64,000 bases of DNA from Sulfuriferula sp. (GCA_031291235.1 JARLJL010000022.1:1-64000), one strand, 5' to 3'. Numbered from the stretch's first letter, positions 17,027 to 23,971 are shown. The notes: a model not told the origin generated them from the letters alone. Numbers and translations: made by a program.

Positions 17027-17560
17027 ATGAAAAATTTTGCTCATGTTTCATTAGACAAAATACTTGAAGTCACCGTGCTGGGCTTTGCGCTGACGGTCAG
17101 CCTGATCGGAATCGCGCATGCCGCATCGACGCCCGCTCCGCCGGATCGTTCGTTTGAACAATACGATATCAATCACGACGGCATCATCAGTGCCAGTGAA
17201 GCCGTAGGCATGGGTATGCTGACGCGGGATTTCGAGGCTGCCGACACCAATCGCGACGGCAGCCTGAGTAAGGAAGAGTTTGCCAGTGCCGAAGCAGTTA
17301 ATGATCGTCTTAAAATATTGCCCCCCAAATCCACCAGTTCCATTGATGACAACAAGCTGACCGCCAAAGTTGAAGACGCCTTGCTTAAAAACACCGTATT
17401 GCGCGGTTTGCGGATCCACGTCGAATCGCATGCAGGCATAGTGGCGTTGAGCGGCTTTGCCAGTATCGGCAATAAGCAGCTGGAGATCGCGCAAATTGCT
17501 ACCGCGCGCGTACTGGCTAGCGATGTCGAGGGCGTGCATGCCGTGATTGTCGTAGCCTGA
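17027..17560 (+). CDS. Exported EF-hand and BON domain protein
   Basis: A 177-residue protein with an N-terminal hydrophobic export signal ending at AHA (about residue 32). Two canonical EF-hand loops follow, DINHDGIISASE (47-58) and DTNRDGSLSKEE (73-84), suggesting Ca2+ binding in the periplasm. Residues about 108-175 form a BON domain (VEDALLKNTVLRGLRIHVES, GIVALSGFAS), a module linked to phospholipid or envelope binding in OsmY-like proteins. The ATG has GGAG upstream. It is the first gene after glrR and has its own candidate sigma-54 promoter and GlrR sites, so it is a likely GlrR target, perhaps co-transcribed with the next gene 67 bp downstream. Confidence 0.8.
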   Translation: MKNFAHVSLDKILEVTVLGFALTVSLIGIAHAASTPAPPDRSFEQYDINHDGIISASEAVGMGMLTRDFEAADTNRDGSLSKEEFASAEAVNDRLKILPPKSTSSIDDNKLTAKVEDALLKNTVLRGLRIHVESHAGIVALSGFASIGNKQLEIAQIATARVLASDVEGVHAVIVVA

Positions 17561-17627
17561 TTATAAAAATCCGCAGATCGATACGGCGCAGCGAGACGGG
17601 CTTGCGACCGTATCTATGGAGATGATG

Positions 17628-18170
17628 ATGGAAAAGACCAAAGGAATGTTATATCCGGCGCTGGTGGTATCCGGGATTTCCGTTACCGCTTTCAGTTTGC
17701 TGGGAATGCTGACCATGACCGGCTGGGTGCCGTATGCCGGTTTGCACGAGCGTGCGGCAATACAACAGGAAATGCAAAAGGATGATACCGCAGATGCGGG
17801 AGTTGAAATGCCTGCTGTGGATCAGACTGTTGCAGCTTTTGCTGCGGATAAATGGCAATGCCAGGCATGCGGTGTGGTGGCATCGATTCGCCTTGCCGAT
17901 TCGACTGTAAACCAGGCCGGACCGAATGCCGTTAGCGGCAGTCGGCTCGGTACCGTAAGCGGCAATATCGGTTCTGCCATGTCGCTAGTGTATATCGCGG
18001 GCGATACGCATGCTGCAAATATGAAAAATGCCGGTCATGCTGTGCGCTACGTGGTTCGCGTCAATATGGATGGCGGCGGTTACCGTACGTTTTATCTTGA
18101 TCACCGGCCCGTTTATCGGGTCGGCGAACGGATCAGGCTGGATCATGGCAGCCCGATCACAATGAGCTAG
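17628..18170 (+). CDS. SlyB-like envelope protein with divergent zipper region
   Basis: A 180-residue protein. The start is placed at the last of three consecutive ATG codons (17628) because GGAG ends six bases before it; ATG at 17616 or 17622 would add 2-4 residues. One N-terminal transmembrane or signal segment is followed by a linker and then CQACGVVASIRLAD, which matches the conserved cysteine-containing motif of SlyB-type glycine-zipper proteins. The C-terminal part (VVRVNMDGGGYRTFYLDHRPVYRVGERIRLDHG) matches the strand-rich end of that family. The central glycine zipper is poor here. It is probably in an operon with the EF-hand/BON gene; function unknown. Confidence 0.6.
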   Translation: MEKTKGMLYPALVVSGISVTAFSLLGMLTMTGWVPYAGLHERAAIQQEMQKDDTADAGVEMPAVDQTVAAFAADKWQCQACGVVASIRLADSTVNQAGPNAVSGSRLGTVSGNIGSAMSLVYIAGDTHAANMKNAGHAVRYVVRVNMDGGGYRTFYLDHRPVYRVGERIRLDHGSPITMS

Positions 18171-18262
18171 TGTATGACTGTATCAGGTATCCCGCTCGGG
18201 GGAGTTCGGATAGCGACAGGGTAGTCTTGTTGAAATCGTAGTATTCATTGAGGAGTAGTGTA

Positions 18263-19234
18263 ATGTTATTTAACCAAACTCATGGTTTGACGTATAGTCT
18301 GAGGCACATTTTTTCCCATGTGACGATATCCATGCTCGCGATAGGTATCGCGTTCTCTCTGCCGGTTGCCGCACAATATATTTTGTATAGCTGGTGGCCG
18401 CGAGTGGAGGATAACTCCATCCTGTTAATGGTGACTGAGGTGGTTTTTGCCGCAGCGCTGGTGCTGCTGTTCAATGTCTCCAAAATTGCCTGGGACAGTC
18501 GGCGCCAGTTAAAAGCCACGGCGCTGGCGTCTCTGGTGCATGCACGCGAGAGCGGCGATTGGTTCTCGCGGCGCAACGACAGGGAAATACGCAAGAATTT
18601 GCAAGGAACACGGGAGATATCGATCCTGTCTGTTACCGGCAGCGAAGTATTCGATTCCGATAACTGGGTCCGGCATGTGCTCGATACTTGCTGCGAAGTC
18701 AGGATATTGCTGATGGATCCTGAGGGCCGCGGAGCCTATGAGCGTACCCGGCTCAGTTTAAACCCCGAAGCCGTGCGTAACGGCTATCGTCGCGAGATCG
18801 AGGAAAGTCTCGATTACCTTGCGAAACTGGCGCGTGCCGGCAAGCGCGTGAGCGTCAAATTTTACGATACGGTGCCATTCTGGAAGATGGTAGTCGCCGG
18901 CGATTTTGTTCAGGTGCAATATTGTTATGGCACGGTGATGAGTAAATGGCCGGAATACATATTTGCGTTGCGCAAGGATCATCCGGGGCAAGGCCTGTTT
19001 ACGCCATTTTATGTGAGTTTCCTGCAGCAGTGGCAGAATCAGCAGGTTCCCGAATATGATTTCGAGACGCAGCAGCTGGTTTTCCGCAATGTCGTCGGGG
19101 ACGAAATTCGACGGGAACTGTTTAATGTAGAAGCAGACCGCAAGCAGATTGCAGATTCATCGCTTAAGTCGATCATAGGCAAATTCCGTCATGCCAAACT
19201 AGCCGTTAAAGAGGCGGAGGAAGAAGCTGCGTAA
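18263..19234 (+). CDS. Two-TM membrane protein with PLD/DUF5919-like soluble domain
   Basis: A 323-residue protein. The start ATG 18263 lies downstream of GAGGAG. Two N-terminal transmembrane segments (about 22-45 and 57-78) anchor a cytoplasmic domain. The pattern ISILSVTGSEVF, then RILLMDPEGRGAYERTRLS and later VSVKFYDTVPFWKMVVAGDFVQVQYCYG, then LFTPFYVSFLQQW resembles the phospholipase-D-like DUF5919 fold, where a 'lllDP' strand is followed by a strand ending in 'D...v..Y'. No HKD catalytic motif is seen. A charged helical tail ends the chain. It lies 92 bp after the SlyB-like gene and before a shared terminator. The role is unknown. Confidence 0.55.
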   Translation: MLFNQTHGLTYSLRHIFSHVTISMLAIGIAFSLPVAAQYILYSWWPRVEDNSILLMVTEVVFAAALVLLFNVSKIAWDSRRQLKATALASLVHARESGDWFSRRNDREIRKNLQGTREISILSVTGSEVFDSDNWVRHVLDTCCEVRILLMDPEGRGAYERTRLSLNPEAVRNGYRREIEESLDYLAKLARAGKRVSVKFYDTVPFWKMVVAGDFVQVQYCYGTVMSKWPEYIFALRKDHPGQGLFTPFYVSFLQQWQNQQVPEYDFETQQLVFRNVVGDEIRRELFNVEADRKQIADSSLKSIIGKFRHAKLAVKEAEEEAA

Positions 19235-19261
19235 TTAGAGTTACGTACCCGGATACGTAAA

Positions 19262-19287
19262 AAAAGCGCCTCGTATGAGGCGCTTTT
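19262..19287. terminator. Bidirectional rho-independent terminator
   Basis: A perfect 11-bp stem AAAAGCGCCTC / GAGGCGCTTTT with a GTAT loop lies between two convergent genes. It has A-runs and T-runs on the correct sides to stop transcription from both directions. Confidence 0.9.
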
Positions 19288-19304
19288 GCTGTTGGACCGT
19301 AGTA

Positions 19305-19922
19305 TCAGCTTTGCCGTTTGCTGGCCATGTGACGAGAGAGCAATGTAGCCGGATAGGCTTGTGTCAGTCGAGTGACTGAATCTTGACTGGGGCTGCCGGC
19401 ATCTGCCGTTGCAGCGATGGCCTCTACCGGTTTGCCTTGTGTGCTGTTAGCCGCAATGGCTTCCAGATTGCCGGTGATGACGGCGCCTTCTTCCACTGTC
19501 ATCGAACCATAACGGATTTGCCCGGTCACGCTGCCGGTAGCGTAGATGATCAGCCGTTTGTGTACGATAAGCTCGCCTTCGAAATGGCCGCGAATCTCGG
19601 CAACATCAATTTCGGCTTTGCCGCTGAATACGCCGCTTTGGGCGATTCTGATGTGCCGGCTCTTCATGGATGCCTCGACGCGTCCTTCCACTACGAGGAT
19701 TTCGCAATCCGTGATTTCCGAGCCTTTGAGCTTGATGTTCGGGCCCACGATCAGCTTGTTGCCTTCCTCGACCGGAACCGGTTTTTCTACAGGTGCAGCA
19801 GCTTCGGTGTTGGTTGTCTGGTGGACTGGCGCAGGGCGTGTGAGCTTGTCTGCATCCGGTTTGATACCGGTTTTCGAATGTTCCACGATGGTATCGTTGC
19901 GTGATTGCATGAATTTAAGCAT
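19305..19922 (-). CDS. Bactofilin (polymer-forming cytoskeletal protein)
   Basis: A 205-residue protein whose middle (about residues 55-160) is the bactofilin right-handed beta-helix. Repeating short strands can be read in KLIVGPNIKLKGSEI, LVVEGRVEAS, IRIAQSGVFSGKAEI, EIRGHFEGEL and YGSMTVEEGAVITGNL. The N- and C-terminal tails are polar and probably disordered, as is usual. Bactofilins polymerise without nucleotide and scaffold cell-wall or polar structures. ATG 19922 has AAGGA upstream. A perfect GlrR-type motif lies about 80 bp upstream of a weak -24/-12 element, suggesting co-regulation with the neighbouring envelope genes. Confidence 0.9.
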   Translation of the reverse strand: MLKFMQSRNDTIVEHSKTGIKPDADKLTRPAPVHQTTNTEAAAPVEKPVPVEEGNKLIVGPNIKLKGSEITDCEILVVEGRVEASMKSRHIRIAQSGVFSGKAEIDVAEIRGHFEGELIVHKRLIIYATGSVTGQIRYGSMTVEEGAVITGNLEAIAANSTQGKPVEAIAATADAGSPSQDSVTRLTQAYPATLLSRHMASKRQS

Positions 19923-19951
19923 GGGATAGTCCTTCTGTCTTTGAATAACGA

Positions 19952-19967
19952 CACCAAATACATGCCG
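19952..19967 (-). promoter_or_regulatory. Weak candidate sigma-54 promoter for bactofilin
   Basis: On the minus strand CGGCATGTATTTGGTG has the -24 GG with 10-base spacing, but GT in place of GC at -12. It would start transcription near 19941, about 20 bases before the bactofilin ATG. It is supported mostly by the GlrR-type site just upstream. Confidence 0.35.
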
Positions 19968-20013
19968 TATATTTAAATTGAATTAAAACAATGGATTACT
20001 TGAATTTTTTGGT

Positions 20014-20031
20014 GTCGCTGTGTAGCGACAC
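20014..20031. promoter_or_regulatory. Candidate GlrR binding site upstream of bactofilin (perfect)
   Basis: TGTCGCTGTGTAGCGACA is a perfect TGTC-N10-GACA. It is also a self-complementary 9-bp hairpin when one flanking base on each side is added (20012-20033). There is no T-run on the correct side, which argues against a simple terminator of the 40-residue ORF and for a protein-binding site. Confidence 0.55.
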
Positions 20032-20038
20032 CGGTCGA

Positions 20039-20161
20039 TTAACAATCAAAAACAGCTTTGAAGCGGCTGACATAGTTGCCCATGTACAAGGCGCTTATAT
20101 ACACAGTGCGGGCGATATAAAGGTTCAGCATCAGGGTAAGGTAGCTTAAATAGTTCAGCAT
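20039..20161 (-). CDS. Small hydrophobic protein of 40 residues
   Basis: The ATG at 20161 is preceded by AGGAG at a spacing of about 8 bases. The product is a 40-residue aromatic and Leu-rich peptide with one likely transmembrane segment (about residues 3-28) and a short polar tail ending FDC. A near-consensus sigma-54 promoter, an IHF consensus and a perfect GlrR-type site lie in order upstream, which strongly suggests a real transcription unit. A longer in-frame extension to 20287 runs through the promoter and is not supported. I do not recognise a family. Regulation next to glrKGR suggests an envelope-stress role, as inference only. Confidence 0.6.
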   Translation of the reverse strand: MLNYLSYLTLMLNLYIARTVYISALYMGNYVSRFKAVFDC

Positions 20162-20214
20162 AGTGGATCTCCTGTAATTAACAAGCGGGTGAAATACCCA
20201 GCCTATGCATATAC

Positions 20215-20230
20215 AGCACATAGCGTGCCA
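20215..20230 (-). promoter_or_regulatory. Sigma-54 (-24/-12) promoter of the 40-residue ORF
   Basis: On the minus strand TGGCACGCTATGTGCT matches TGGCACG-N4-TTGCT at all positions except one. GG and GC are separated by exactly 10 bases. The predicted start is near 20204, leaving a leader of about 43 bases before ATG 20161. Confidence 0.82.
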
Positions 20231-20248
20231 AATATATTTGTGGTTATT

Positions 20249-20261
20249 TATCAAATGGTTA
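20249..20261 (+). promoter_or_regulatory. Candidate IHF binding site
   Basis: TATCAAATGGTTA is a full match to the IHF consensus WATCAANNNNTTR. It sits between the GlrR-type site (20294) and the -24 element (20229), the position where IHF bends DNA in sigma-54 promoters. The rest of the interval to 20529 contains one GlrR-type site and no gene I can support. Confidence 0.6.
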
Positions 20262-20293
20262 CTATAATTTCTATAGGGTGTTGCCAATATGCG

Positions 20294-20311
20294 TGTCGCT
20301 ATTAAAAGACA
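20294..20311. promoter_or_regulatory. Candidate GlrR binding site upstream of the 40-residue ORF (perfect)
   Basis: TGTCGCTATTAAAAGACA is a perfect TGTC-N10-GACA. It is centred about 98 bp upstream of the start expected from the sigma-54 promoter at 20215-20230. Nothing else recognisable lies between it and the Gln-rich gene at 20530. Confidence 0.7.
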
Positions 20312-20529
20312 GTATGAGGCGTCAGACTCGGGTACCTGCCTTTATTCCGCTATTCCTGTTCGCAAATTGGGGCCGACTTGCCGGTAGTGTTGCGGATGCC
20401 AGCATACATGCGGAGTTGGCAGGAGGAAGGTTACACACTGTTACAGAACGAATATGGATCGGTTACATCTAACTGCTAGGATGAAGATGTGATGTACCAG
20501 GTAGCATAACGAAAGATGGAGGCCGCAAA

Positions 20530-21519
20530 ATGAAGACGAATCGTTATACATTGATCGTGTTGGGTATGTTGTTGAGCCCGGTGGTAGCAATGGCCTCACA
20601 GGTGAGCGTAGGCGTCCGCTTGTCCAACGTCAGCATAGGCGTCAATCTGCAGTCGTATCCGGACCTGGTCGTTGTGCCGGGTTATCCGGTTTATTATGCG
20701 CCGCAACTGGATACGAATTTCTTTTTCTACGACGGTATGTACTGGATTTATCAGGACGATAACTGGTATGCCAGCTCTTGGTATAACGGTCCATGGTGGC
20801 TGGTATATCCGGAAGATGTGCCGGTATTCATACTGCGCGTACCTGTGCGTTATTATCGTCGGCCTCCCGTCTACTTTTATGGATGGCGGCCTGATGCACC
20901 GCCGCGCTGGGGCGATCACTGGGGCCGTGACTGGGAAGAGCACAGAAACGGCTGGGATAGATGGAATCACAACGCTGTGCCAGCGCCTGCACCGTTGCCT
21001 GTTTACCAGCGTCAGTATTCCGGCGACCGTTATCCGCAACATATACAGCAACAGCAACAGTTGCAGCAGCAACATTACGGCTATCAGCCGCATGAGCCCG
21101 CAGTGCAACGACATTATCAGCAGATCGAGCAACGTAACAGTCCTGTTCAGCAGCGAGCCCCTGAACAGAAGCAGCGCAATGCTCCGGAAGTAAATGATGT
21201 TCATCAGCAGCAAAATCAGCGAGTTACCCCGTATCAACCGGCTCAACCGGTTGCGCCGCATGTGGTTGTGCCGCAACAGGGTGGCGAAAACAGATCAAAG
21301 GTAGTGCCGTATCAGCAACAGCAGCATCCGCAAAATCAGGATCGCGGGCAACCTGTACAGCCAAGACCTGAGCAAAATGGACAGCACGAACAGCAGATGC
21401 AAAAGTCGCAAGGTAAGGCAGAACGGCAACAAGGCAAGGAGGTGCCGCACGAATCAAAACCGCAGCAACAGCAACAACAACAACAACAACAACAACGAAA
21501 TCGGGATCATTATGAATAA
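20530..21519 (+). CDS. Secreted Gln/Pro/Trp/Tyr-rich protein with poly-Gln tail
   Basis: A 329-residue protein with a clear signal peptide (cleavage after about residue 22, VAMAS). The mature N-terminal part (about 25-150) is rich in Trp and Tyr (DGMYWIYQDDNWYASSWYNG, then WGDHWGRDWEEHRNGWDRW) and includes the YPVYYAP pattern common in small exported YXWGXW-type proteins. From about residue 155 on it is low-complexity, dominated by Gln, Pro and His, ending with 11 consecutive Gln. GGAGG precedes the ATG. The signal peptide and composition indicate an envelope or extracellular location; function unknown. The next gene has a similar N-terminal design. Confidence 0.75.
   Translation: MKTNRYTLIVLGMLLSPVVAMASQVSVGVRLSNVSIGVNLQSYPDLVVVPGYPVYYAPQLDTNFFFYDGMYWIYQDDNWYASSWYNGPWWLVYPEDVPVFILRVPVRYYRRPPVYFYGWRPDAPPRWGDHWGRDWEEHRNGWDRWNHNAVPAPAPLPVYQRQYSGDRYPQHIQQQQQLQQQHYGYQPHEPAVQRHYQQIEQRNSPVQQRAPEQKQRNAPEVNDVHQQQNQRVTPYQPAQPVAPHVVVPQQGGENRSKVVPYQQQQHPQNQDRGQPVQPRPEQNGQHEQQMQKSQGKAERQQGKEVPHESKPQQQQQQQQQQQRNRDHYE
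21463..21495 (+). repeat. CAA/CAG microsatellite encoding poly-Gln
   Basis: Eleven consecutive Gln codons near the end of the secreted Gln-rich gene. The last eight (21472-21495) are uninterrupted CAA. A run of identical triplets can change length by slippage without a frameshift. Confidence 0.9.
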
Positions 21520-21570
21520 TGTAGCGATTACGATTTTATAAATTTACCGCTAAATAACAGGAGTTCTATC

Positions 21571-22047
21571 ATGAAGCGCTTTTTGATTGCAGCGGCAGTA
21601 GCCGCCATAACCACTGCCACCCCGGCATTCGCTGCCGATGTCGGCGTCTCAGTCACCATAGGCCAGCCCGGATTTTACGGTCGTCTGGACATAGGCGGCT
21701 ATCCGCCACCGGAAGTGATTTATAGCCAGCCGATGGTGATTGAACAGGTACCGATGGATCGCCCGCCGATTTACCTGCGCGTACCGCCGGGTTACGCTAA
21801 ACACTGGAGCAAACATTGTCGCGAATATAATGCCTGCGGCGAGCGTGTGTATTTTGTGCAGGATAACTGGTATCAGCACAGGTACGTTCCATATTATCAG
21901 GAACAACATAGCGACCGCCGTGACGATAATCGCGGTCATGGTAACGATCATGGCTACAATAATGATCGCAACGACCATGGTGATCATGGTAATGATCGCG
22001 ATAACGGTCATGGCAATGGGCATGGCAACGATCACGGGCATGATTAA
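21571..22047 (+). CDS. Small exported protein with His/Asp/Gly/Asn repeat tail
   Basis: A 158-residue protein with a signal peptide ending AFA (about residue 21). The mature start (ADVGVSVTIGQPGFYGRLDIGG, then PRPPIYLRVPPGYAKHW-type strands and paired Cys in HCREYNACGE) resembles small exported proteins of unknown function common in betaproteobacteria. From about residue 115 the chain is an imperfect repeat of GHGND, DHGND and NDRN units rich in His and Asp. That composition could bind transition metals, but this is inference. AGGAG lies before the ATG. It lies 51 bp after the Gln-rich gene and is probably co-transcribed with it. Confidence 0.7.
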   Translation: MKRFLIAAAVAAITTATPAFAADVGVSVTIGQPGFYGRLDIGGYPPPEVIYSQPMVIEQVPMDRPPIYLRVPPGYAKHWSKHCREYNACGERVYFVQDNWYQHRYVPYYQEQHSDRRDDNRGHGNDHGYNNDRNDHGDHGNDRDNGHGNGHGNDHGHD

Positions 22048-22127
22048 GACAAGAGCGCGCATCCTCGAGCAAAGTAGTGCAGGGATGCGCTCCTGACGCC
22101 GGTATTTTGATCGGTGTATGCTGTTTG

Positions 22128-22158
22128 CGGCCTGTCCGATGTTAAATCGGTCAGGCCG
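22128..22158 (+). terminator. Strong hairpin before the lipoprotein gene
   Basis: CGGCCTG-T-CCGAT and ATCGG-T-CAGGCCG form a 13-position stem with one T-T mismatch around GTTAA, followed by a short AT-rich stretch. It may terminate the upstream gene or lie in the leader of the lipoprotein gene, whose ATG is 22 bases further on. Confidence 0.5.
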
Positions 22159-22180
22159 ATTTCGTTATATCAGGGAATTT

Positions 22181-22690
22181 ATGAAAATATTGACCGGCAT
22201 TTTGCTGCTATTGCTGCTCGGCGGCTGCGCTACGTACAGCGGACGCGGCTTGCAACCGGGCCTGTCAGGGCTGGACGACGTAATCAGAACGATGGGGCAG
22301 CCGGCCATGCGCTGGCGTAACTCAGATGGCTCCAGCCAGCTGGCTTACCCGCGCGGACCGGCGGGTGCACAAACCTTTATGGCGATAATCGGTAGCAACG
22401 GCAAACTCATCAGTCTGGAAAACGTGCTGGACACGAAACATTTTGTCCAGATACAGCCCGGTATGACAAAAGATCAGGTGCTGCGCATACTGGGGCCTTC
22501 TGAACCGGCCTGGACAGCTTATTTCGCGCGGCGCGACGAGCTGGTGTGGGAGTGGCGACACTGCAATGTATGGCAGCAGCCTGCGCGTTTCGACGTGCTG
22601 TTTGATGCTGGCAAAGGCGCTGTGCGTTCGACCATGGATATGACGGAATCGCAGCGCGGTATGTGCGGAGAATATGAGTGCATGTGCTGA
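22181..22690 (+). CDS. Lipoprotein with BamE/SmpA-like repeats
   Basis: A 169-residue protein with lipobox LGGC (Cys 16). The mature part has two segments of the pattern 'G.....V...LG.P' (LSGLDDVIRTMGQPAMRW and PGMTKDQVLRILGPSEPAW), each followed by strands with tryptophans (WEWRHC). This is the layout of SmpA/OmlA (BamE-like) domains. Start ATG 22181 is chosen to keep the signal peptide short. It is not bamE itself, judging from length and lack of usual neighbours. It is probably an outer-membrane lipoprotein of unknown role. Confidence 0.65.
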   Translation: MKILTGILLLLLLGGCATYSGRGLQPGLSGLDDVIRTMGQPAMRWRNSDGSSQLAYPRGPAGAQTFMAIIGSNGKLISLENVLDTKHFVQIQPGMTKDQVLRILGPSEPAWTAYFARRDELVWEWRHCNVWQQPARFDVLFDAGKGAVRSTMDMTESQRGMCGEYECMC

Positions 22691-22709
22691 GCAGCCATGT
22701 CCGTATAGC

Positions 22710-23057
22710 CTACTCCTCAAGTAATATCAGTGTGCCTTCGGCCGTGTCGGCGTGGATATCAAGCTGCGCCACGCAGTGTTCGGTATTTTCGTCGATGGGG
22801 GTAGGATCATTGGCGCAGCTGCATCCGGCGATAATGCTGGTGTAAAAGATGCCGATTTTTACCCGGATGCAATCGTTTAACTGCGACGCGTCGAAGATCA
22901 CCGTTTGCAGCTTGCCATCGAGTGCATAACTGCCGACGGATAAACCTTGCTGCAAAGGGAGCTGATCGGCATTGAGCTGCTCGATTTCATGTTTGAGTAC
23001 GCGATTGAATTCGGGCGTTCCCCATGCCTGTAACGAATTTGCCAGATAAAATTTCAT
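22710..23057 (-). CDS. Hypothetical 115-residue protein with CSC motif
   Basis: I do not recognise a family with confidence. The product has no signal peptide or transmembrane segment. It opens MKFYLANSLQAWGTPEFN, has a central strand region, then FYTSIIAGCSCANDPTPIDENTEHC, giving three or four cysteines that could bind metal, and ends acidic. The ATG has AGGAG just upstream. It converges with the lipoprotein gene and is transcribed away from the tetR-like gene, with 288 bp between them. That gap holds an operator next to tetR and nothing else I can name. Confidence 0.6.
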   Translation of the reverse strand: MKFYLANSLQAWGTPEFNRVLKHEIEQLNADQLPLQQGLSVGSYALDGKLQTVIFDASQLNDCIRVKIGIFYTSIIAGCSCANDPTPIDENTEHCVAQLDIHADTAEGTLILLEE

Positions 23058-23318
23058 TTTATCTCCTGTAAATGTCAGTTTTTACATTGAATGAGCAAAC
23101 CAATCGTATCCTATTGTTTGCCAAATTCTTCGTATATTTCACTTGAAATTGAATCGTGTGCTTTATGGGATCCGTTCGGGAGCTTCATTGATCCTGAGCC
23201 TATACCTGATGAATTAGTGAAGAACCATTGAAAACCCGTGCCGTTTTGTCTTGCAGCAGTGCAATATCATACTATTTACAGCGATATGGTAGAAATGCCT
23301 AATTAAATATTTACATAT

Positions 23319-23334
23319 TGGAACGACTGTTCCA
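23319..23334. promoter_or_regulatory. TetR-type operator upstream of the regulator gene
   Basis: TGGAAC-GACT-GTTCCA is a perfect 6-bp inverted repeat with a 4-base spacer, 11 bases before the regulator ATG. The layout parallels the NemR box of E. coli (two 6-bp arms separated by 4 bases). It is probably the autoregulatory site. Confidence 0.7.
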
Positions 23335-23345
23335 TAATTTAACCC

Positions 23346-23939
23346 ATGATCGCCAGCATAGGACGCCCTCTCGAATTTGACCCCGATACTGCCTTGGCAG
23401 CCGCTATGGGATTATTTTGGCGCAAGGGCTATGAGAGCACATCCCTGCAGGATTTACTGGCGATCATGGGCATATCGAGAAGCAGCTTTTACCAGACATT
23501 TGGCAGCAAACAGCATTTGTTTACGCAGTGCATGGTGCATTATCAGGAAATGCTGTCGGCGCAGCTGCGCCAAGCGTTGGAATCGGCTCAATCCGGCCGC
23601 AATTTTATCGCCGACTTTCTGCATTCCGTATTGGAAGAAGCATGTGCGCCGGACGGATCGCGCGGCTGTCTGATCCTTAATACCGCCAATGAATTTGCAC
23701 AGCGCGACCCCGCCATTGCCCAGGCGGTGACACTAGGCATAGAACGCGTTCAAGCAGTGCTGTTGGCCGCCGTTATACGCGCCCAGCGCGAAGGTGAGAT
23801 CGACCCGAAACGCGATCCGGCGATCCTGGCGAGCTATCTGATCAGCAGCATGAGCGGACTGAAAATCATGGCCAAGGCCGGCTCCGGGGCCGACGTACTG
23901 CAAGGTATTATCGATGTCGCGCTAAAAGCTCTGGACTGA
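23346..23939 (+). CDS. TetR/AcrR family repressor, NemR/AcuR-like
   Basis: A 197-residue repressor. The N-terminal helix-turn-helix is clear (GRPLEFDPDTALAAAMGLFW, then TSLQDLLAIMGISRSSFYQTFGSK). The C-terminal part has the family pattern ACAPDGSRGCLILNTANEFA, where the cysteine of RGCL corresponds to the redox-active region of NemR-type electrophile sensors. ATG 23346 is used because it leaves the usual GRP lead; the ribosome site is weak. Matching palindromes precede this gene and the tusA gene downstream, indicating that it controls both. The inducer is unknown; a reactive electrophile or oxidant is plausible by family analogy. Confidence 0.88.
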   Translation: MIASIGRPLEFDPDTALAAAMGLFWRKGYESTSLQDLLAIMGISRSSFYQTFGSKQHLFTQCMVHYQEMLSAQLRQALESAQSGRNFIADFLHSVLEEACAPDGSRGCLILNTANEFAQRDPAIAQAVTLGIERVQAVLLAAVIRAQREGEIDPKRDPAILASYLISSMSGLKIMAKAGSGADVLQGIIDVALKALD

Positions 23940-23955
23940 TTTTTTTGCCTTAATA

Positions 23956-23971
23956 TGGAACGATCAGTCCA
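23956..23971. promoter_or_regulatory. TetR-type operator upstream of tusA-like operon
   Basis: TGGAAC-GATC-AGTCCA shares the left arm and spacing of the operator at 23319, and its right arm differs at one internal position (AGTCCA against GTTCCA-type). It lies between the tetR stop codon (23939) and the tusA gene, so the same repressor probably controls both units. Confidence 0.6.

Noticed and set aside
18199..18218. GG-N10-GC match before the two-TM protein gene
   Set aside because: The flanking bases do not fit the sigma-54 consensus, and no GlrR-type motif is present.
20162..20287. In-frame extension of the 40-residue ORF to 82 residues
   Set aside because: The extension runs through the -24/-12 promoter and IHF site; the AGGAG before ATG 20161 supports the short form.
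20278..20472. 64-codon plus-strand ORF upstream of the Gln-rich gene
   Set aside because: No ribosome site and no family resemblance; it overlaps the GlrR-type site, which explains this stretch better.
21901..22047. Repeats in the His/Asp-rich tail considered as a CRISPR-like array
   Set aside because: Units are short, imperfect and in frame with a coding sequence; there are no regular spacers.
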